Assembly: GCA_902506225.1 (NCBI GenBank)
Contig: LR733345.1
Coordinates: 186,001 to 250,000, forward strand
Source: Faucicola sp902506225
Lineage (GTDB): Bacteria; Pseudomonadota; Gammaproteobacteria; Pseudomonadales; Moraxellaceae
Direction of reading: 5' to 3'
DNA: 64,000 nucleotides
Shown here: positions 60,433 to 64,000 of the stretch, one piece after another
Position numbering within the stretch: the stretch's first letter is position 1
How the letters are laid out: every line of letters starts with the position of its first letter
Notes under the pieces: model-generated
Seen by the model: the letters and a program-made list of their open reading frames with translations, nothing else
The model's database searches: none
Told to the model about the DNA's origin: nothing
Position numbers and translations under genes: made by a program

Positions 60433-61992
60433 TCAATCAATCGCAGGCTGATAATCCCCTGTGATAATACGGTCTTTGATGTCATCGGCTTGCGCCAACA
60501 CTTGAGCCAATAAGGCTTTGACATTGTCAAGCGTGGCGATGGGGCTTAACGTGGTCATTTTAAGCGATTGCACATCTTGGTTAGCATCCCCTTGCTTTTG
60601 GTAACTGACGCGCGTCACGCCGATGTTGGCTTCACCTTTGGCAAATAGCTCGTCGGCGACATTTTGGTTTAAGCTATCAATCAACTCGGCCGGGTAGTCT
60701 TTGGGTACCACGCGAAATAGCACGGAGGCAAACTGTGGCTCTACCAACAATTCAAGTCCATCGGTGGCTTTGATGTAGTCAGCGACTTCACGGGTCAAAT
60801 CAACGCCATGGTCAATCATCGAGCCGTATAATTCTTCGCCCAAGGCTTCCACCGTGAGCCATAATTTTAGCGCATCAAAACGGCGCGTGGTTTGTAGCGA
60901 CTTAGAGACTAGGTTGGGTACGCCATGTTCTTCGTCATACGCAGAGTTCAAATACTCAGCTTCATAATGCATGAAGCGATAGTTGGCTTCATCTTTGAGC
61001 AAAAATGCCCCGCAAGAGATGCTTTGGAAGTAATGTTTGTGGAAGTCGAGGGTGATAGAATCGGCTTGCTCAATGCCTGCAAGTTTATCGCGGTAGTTAT
61101 TCGATAAAATCAGCGCACCGCCCCAAGCGGCATCAATATGCAGCCATGCACCGTACTCATGGGTAAGCTTACGAATCGCAGGGATTGGGTCAATCGCGCC
61201 TGCGTCCGTGGTGCCTGCAGTAGCGACCACACAGGCGATGATTTTACCTTCGGACTTCAGTTGCGCCATGGTGTGTTCAAGTGCGGCAACATCCATCTGC
61301 GCTTGGTCATTGACTGGCACAGTGACCACCGATTGAAAACCCATGCCCATCATTGCCATGTTTTTTTGCACGCTAAAATGCGCGTTTTCTGAGCAGATGA
61401 CTTTCACTTTTTGCATGGCATCGGCTGGGATACCGTCACGCTGTACTGACCATTCTGACCCATCGTCATTCTTATAGTTTTTAGCGATACACCAATCACG
61501 GGCGAGTAACACGCCCATCAAGTTGGATTGGGTGCCACCTGAGGTGAATACGCCCGCTTGTCCGCTACCAAAACCGACTTTTTGACGTAGCCAATCAATC
61601 AGTTGCACTTCCATCAGTGACCCTGCTGGGCTTTGGTCCCAAGAGTCCATCGATTGGTTGGTGGCATTAATCAGCACTTCAGCGATTTGGCTTGTGACCA
61701 TCGTTGGGCAGTGCAAGTGAGCAAGCGAATGTGGGTGATGCACCTTTAGGCTTTTATTAAGGAATAATTCGACTGAACGTTTTAATGCGTCTTCCAAGCC
61801 AAGTCCTTCTTTTGATGGCTGAAAGGCAATCTCAGCGCGCAGCTGCTTGATACTACCGCCGGTGTACATTTTGTCATTTTTGAGCCAATCGGTGACGGCT
61901 TGCACGGCAGTGTTCATATTTTTTTGGTAATCGGCAATGGATTGGCTGTCATTACAAAATAACGCTTGGCGATGCTGTGATAAGTTTGACAT
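60433..61992 (-). CDS. ddc: L-2,4-diaminobutyrate decarboxylase
   Basis: PLP-dependent group II decarboxylase that forms 1,3-diaminopropane from 2,4-diaminobutyrate. I use the ATG at 61992 (519 aa), which follows AAGGA; an ATG five codons upstream overlaps that site. Seen: HPHSLAHLHCPTMVTSQIAEVLINA, TSGGTQSNLMGVLLARD, LHIDAAWGGALILSNNY and the PLP Lys in DSITLDFHKHYFQ. Together with dat this makes the diaminopropane pathway typical of Acinetobacter and relatives, where the two genes are normally adjacent. Here another gene separates them. Confidence 0.95.
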   Translation of the reverse strand: MSNLSQHRQALFCNDSQSIADYQKNMNTAVQAVTDWLKNDKMYTGGSIKQLRAEIAFQPSKEGLGLEDALKRSVELFLNKSLKVHHPHSLAHLHCPTMVTSQIAEVLINATNQSMDSWDQSPAGSLMEVQLIDWLRQKVGFGSGQAGVFTSGGTQSNLMGVLLARDWCIAKNYKNDDGSEWSVQRDGIPADAMQKVKVICSENAHFSVQKNMAMMGMGFQSVVTVPVNDQAQMDVAALEHTMAQLKSEGKIIACVVATAGTTDAGAIDPIPAIRKLTHEYGAWLHIDAAWGGALILSNNYRDKLAGIEQADSITLDFHKHYFQSISCGAFLLKDEANYRFMHYEAEYLNSAYDEEHGVPNLVSKSLQTTRRFDALKLWLTVEALGEELYGSMIDHGVDLTREVADYIKATDGLELLVEPQFASVLFRVVPKDYPAELIDSLNQNVADELFAKGEANIGVTRVSYQKQGDANQDVQSLKMTTLSPIATLDNVKALLAQVLAQADDIKDRIITGDYQPAID

Positions 61993-62069
61993 GATAAGTC
62001 CTTGCATTCTTTAAGAGTGAGTTAACTATAAATTGTCATTAAAAAGAGTGATATGAGCAAATGGTTAAT

Positions 62070-62639
62070 TTATTTTACAAAATTACGCTTATACAGCTGA
62101 TGATTTACAATATTGGCTTTGGCATCGTTTTTATCCCAAATTTGCAATTCCCACGGATAATAAAAATTGCTTGCATTTTTAAAATACACATGCACACCGA
62201 TGTACCCGTCGATATCACGTAAATACCAATTTTTTAGACTGTAATCTGTTTTCCAATCATCCAGTTTTTCCATAATGTTTGTCACATCAGCCGATGGCAA
62301 AATTATCCGAGCACCAAAAATATCATTTAAAATATTATTGACTGGGTATTGGTTTTCTCGTGCCAAATAGCGATTGACTTTGTCATAGATACTTTCAGCC
62401 GTTTTAACACGGTAAAAAAAATCGATATTTTGGGTATCGGCAAATGCCAAATAATCATTAATCGCTTCATGCAAATTAAGCCGATATGACAAGATAGGCT
62501 CAATAGGGACGGTTTTGAGCGTATGTGATAGATTGATTTTTTGTACCTTGCCTGTGTCAAAATAATCTTGCGAATACTCACCATGAATCCGATTGATTTC
62601 TCGAATCAGGCGTTCGGTCTTGGCGATATTGGTTTCCAT
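62070..62639 (-). CDS. RelA/SpoT-like nucleotidyltransferase (small alarmone synthetase-like)
   Basis: A 189-residue protein with the pattern of a lone (p)ppGpp-synthetase domain. Seen: ATP-side motif RVKTAESIYDK (77-87), the catalytic-region NDIFGARI (Asp106, Arg111), GYIGVH (145-150; GYxSxH in classical enzymes), WELQIW with Glu164, and the closing NHQLYK (His180, Lys184), equal to H..YK of RelA. No HD hydrolase or regulatory domain. It lies between dat and ddc on the same strand (83 and 77 bases away) and is AT-richer: one sampled line counts 35% G+C against 50% in ddc. Product could be an alarmone or modified tRNA; unknown. Confidence 0.72.
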   Translation of the reverse strand: METNIAKTERLIREINRIHGEYSQDYFDTGKVQKINLSHTLKTVPIEPILSYRLNLHEAINDYLAFADTQNIDFFYRVKTAESIYDKVNRYLARENQYPVNNILNDIFGARIILPSADVTNIMEKLDDWKTDYSLKNWYLRDIDGYIGVHVYFKNASNFYYPWELQIWDKNDAKANIVNHQLYKRNFVK

Positions 62640-62722
62640 ATTTTACTCAAAATGACATAAACAGATAATAAAAACGGCAAAGCCACGTCAGTAACTTTAC
62701 CGTCTTAATAGGCAATAATCAA

Positions 62723-64000
62723 TTACCCACGTACTTTTTGCACGGCTTCAGCCACTGCCTTTTTAAAGCGTTCTAACACCGCATCACATTCTTCTTGAGT
62801 GATGTTAATCGGGCAAAGCAAGCGAATCACTGTACCGCCACGACCGCCTTTTTCCAGCAGTAACTTGTTATCAAAACACGCTCTTTGAATCGCATTCGCC
62901 ATGTCAATATCAGCAGGATACGAGCCGATACGGTCAGCAGGTTTACGCTCATCGACAATCTCAATACCGGTCATCAAGCCGCGACCGCGCACGTTACCGA
63001 TACAAGGGAATTCTTGGGCGATTTTTTTGAGTTCATCGCGCAAGAATTCACCACGGATACGCGCATTTTCTGCCAAGTTTTTGCTGCGGATCTCATCCAA
63101 TACTTGAATTGAGGCTGCCATCGCTAGCTGATTGCCACGGAAAGTACCGGTGTGACCGGCTGGCGCCCATGCATCGAATTTTTTATTGATGGCAAGTACA
63201 CATAATGGCAAACCACCCCCGACCGCTTTACTCATCACCACCACGTCAGGCACGATGTCGGCATGTTCAAAAGCAAACATTTTGCCTGAGCGCGCAAACC
63301 CAGCTTGCACTTCATCCAAAATCAATACGATATCATGCTTAGCGGTCACTTCACGGATTTTTTGTAGCCATTTTTTGGGCGCAGGCACGACACCGCCTTC
63401 ACCTTGAATCGCTTCTAGGATGACCGCTGCAGGTTTGACCACGCCGCTTTCAACATCTTCAATAAAGTTTTCAAAGTAGTAAGTCAGCGCATCAACACCC
63501 GCTTCACCCCCTAGACCAAGTGGGCAGCGGTATTCATGCGGATAGGGCATAAACTGTACCCCTGGCATCAAATTGCCCACTTTTTCTTTGGCAGACAAAT
63601 TGCCAGTCATGGCAAGCGCGCCATGGGTCATACCGTGATAACCCCCGCTAAATGCGATAACGTTGTCACGCCCTGTATAAGTTTTTGCTAATTTAATCGC
63701 CGCTTCTGTACCATCAGCACCGGTCGGACCGCAAAATTGCAATACAAAATCTTTTGGGAAAAAAGACAGCAAGGATTCGGTAAATGCATCTTTGACAGGG
63801 GTAGTGATATCTAGGGTGTGCAGTGGCAGACCACTTTCTAACACATCATATAAGGCTTGTTTGACGGCTGGGTGGTTGTGACCCAAGGCTAATGTACCAG
63901 CACCGGCTAGGCAATCAAGGTAATCATTGCCTTCAACATCGGTGACCCAAATACCTTGGGCTTTGGCAATGGCTAGCGGTAGTTTGCGGGGATAACTACG
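62723..64000 (-). CDS. dat: Diaminobutyrate-2-oxoglutarate aminotransferase (5' end beyond window)
   Basis: Class III PLP aminotransferase making L-2,4-diaminobutyrate from aspartate semialdehyde and glutamate. The visible 425 residues are the C-terminal and central part; translation continues in frame to the right edge with SYPRKLPLAIAKAQGIWVTD, then LDCLAGAGTLALGHNHPAV, the family's N-terminal blocks. Further on are CGPTGADGTEAAIKLAK, ILDEVQAGFARSGKMFAFEH, VMSKAVGGGLPL (PLP Lys) and HTGTFRGNQLAMAAS. Only a few dozen N-terminal residues are missing. It is the first gene of a likely dat - RelA/SpoT-like - ddc unit. Confidence 0.95.
   Translation of the reverse strand, partial: RSYPRKLPLAIAKAQGIWVTDVEGNDYLDCLAGAGTLALGHNHPAVKQALYDVLESGLPLHTLDITTPVKDAFTESLLSFFPKDFVLQFCGPTGADGTEAAIKLAKTYTGRDNVIAFSGGYHGMTHGALAMTGNLSAKEKVGNLMPGVQFMPYPHEYRCPLGLGGEAGVDALTYYFENFIEDVESGVVKPAAVILEAIQGEGGVVPAPKKWLQKIREVTAKHDIVLILDEVQAGFARSGKMFAFEHADIVPDVVVMSKAVGGGLPLCVLAINKKFDAWAPAGHTGTFRGNQLAMAASIQVLDEIRSKNLAENARIRGEFLRDELKKIAQEFPCIGNVRGRGLMTGIEIVDERKPADRIGSYPADIDMANAIQRACFDNKLLLEKGGRGGTVIRLLCPINITQEECDAVLERFKKAVAEAVQKVRG

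Noticed and set aside
1..64000. CRISPR arrays, tRNA, rRNA, tmRNA, RNase P RNA, prophage
   Set aside because: No regularly spaced identical repeats of 25-40 bases, no tRNA T-loop sequences and no phage structural genes were seen. The short tandem repeats have no spacers and unit sequences differ between loci.

Overview
The window looks like chromosomal DNA of a gammaproteobacterium of the family Moraxellaceae. Pointers are the 2,4-diaminobutyrate pathway pair dat/ddc, a large PlsB, RibB joined to a decayed GTP cyclohydrolase II domain, the cbpA-cbpM, pepA-holC, yqiA-parE and cmoA-cmoB gene orders, and several small membrane families (DUF1328, DUF2788, YnfA). A Moraxella/Psychrobacter-like organism, perhaps close to Moraxella osloensis, is my inference; no rRNA or tRNA is present to test it.

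Layout. 0-10.8 kb: an EnvZ-like kinase cut by the left edge, avtA, hisH, the DnaJ-like chaperone cbpA with its partner cbpM, a DUF305 lipoprotein, the lptF-lptG pair with a DNA-glycosylase-like gene, and divergent pepA-holC. 10.9-12.3 kb: the first codons of an SstT-like symporter run into a TnpB-only IS200/IS605-type element, and the rest of the symporter gene is missing. 12.3-19.1 kb: a secreted Thr/Lys-rich protein, small membrane proteins, a flippase-like protein, yqiA, parE, ynfA and an acyltransferase. 19.4-28.2 kb: two tandem FKBP/Mip-type isomerases, argA, a secreted DUF11-like protein, a patatin lipoprotein, a VapBC toxin-antitoxin pair with a clear palindromic operator, recG, and a small HMA-like protein. 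28.4-43.5 kb: phoD with a candidate Pho box, ETF-ubiquinone oxidoreductase, murI, a DUF4062-like protein, an MltB-type transglycosylase, msrA, cmoAB, argS and an FtsN-like SPOR protein. 43.6-52.2 kb: plsB, two thioesterases, ribB, a membrane-anchored BLUF-like protein, rarA and a lipoprotein. 52.8-58.7 kb: an operon for a tripartite exporter (TolC-like channel, HlyD-type adaptor, two ABC-2 permeases) without an ATPase gene. 58.9-64 kb: sdaA, then ddc and dat (1,3-diaminopropane synthesis) with a RelA/SpoT-like nucleotidyltransferase gene wedged between them.

Most of the window is housekeeping. The parts most worth following up are: the RelA/SpoT-like gene inside dat-ddc; the BLUF-like protein whose photoactive glutamine is a histidine; the TnpB element with an atypical RuvC-II site; the exporter lacking an ATPase; and a recurring pattern of short imperfect tandem repeats (13-22 bp period) that sit at or just beyond stop codons of many unrelated genes. 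No CRISPR array, prophage, tRNA or rRNA was seen.
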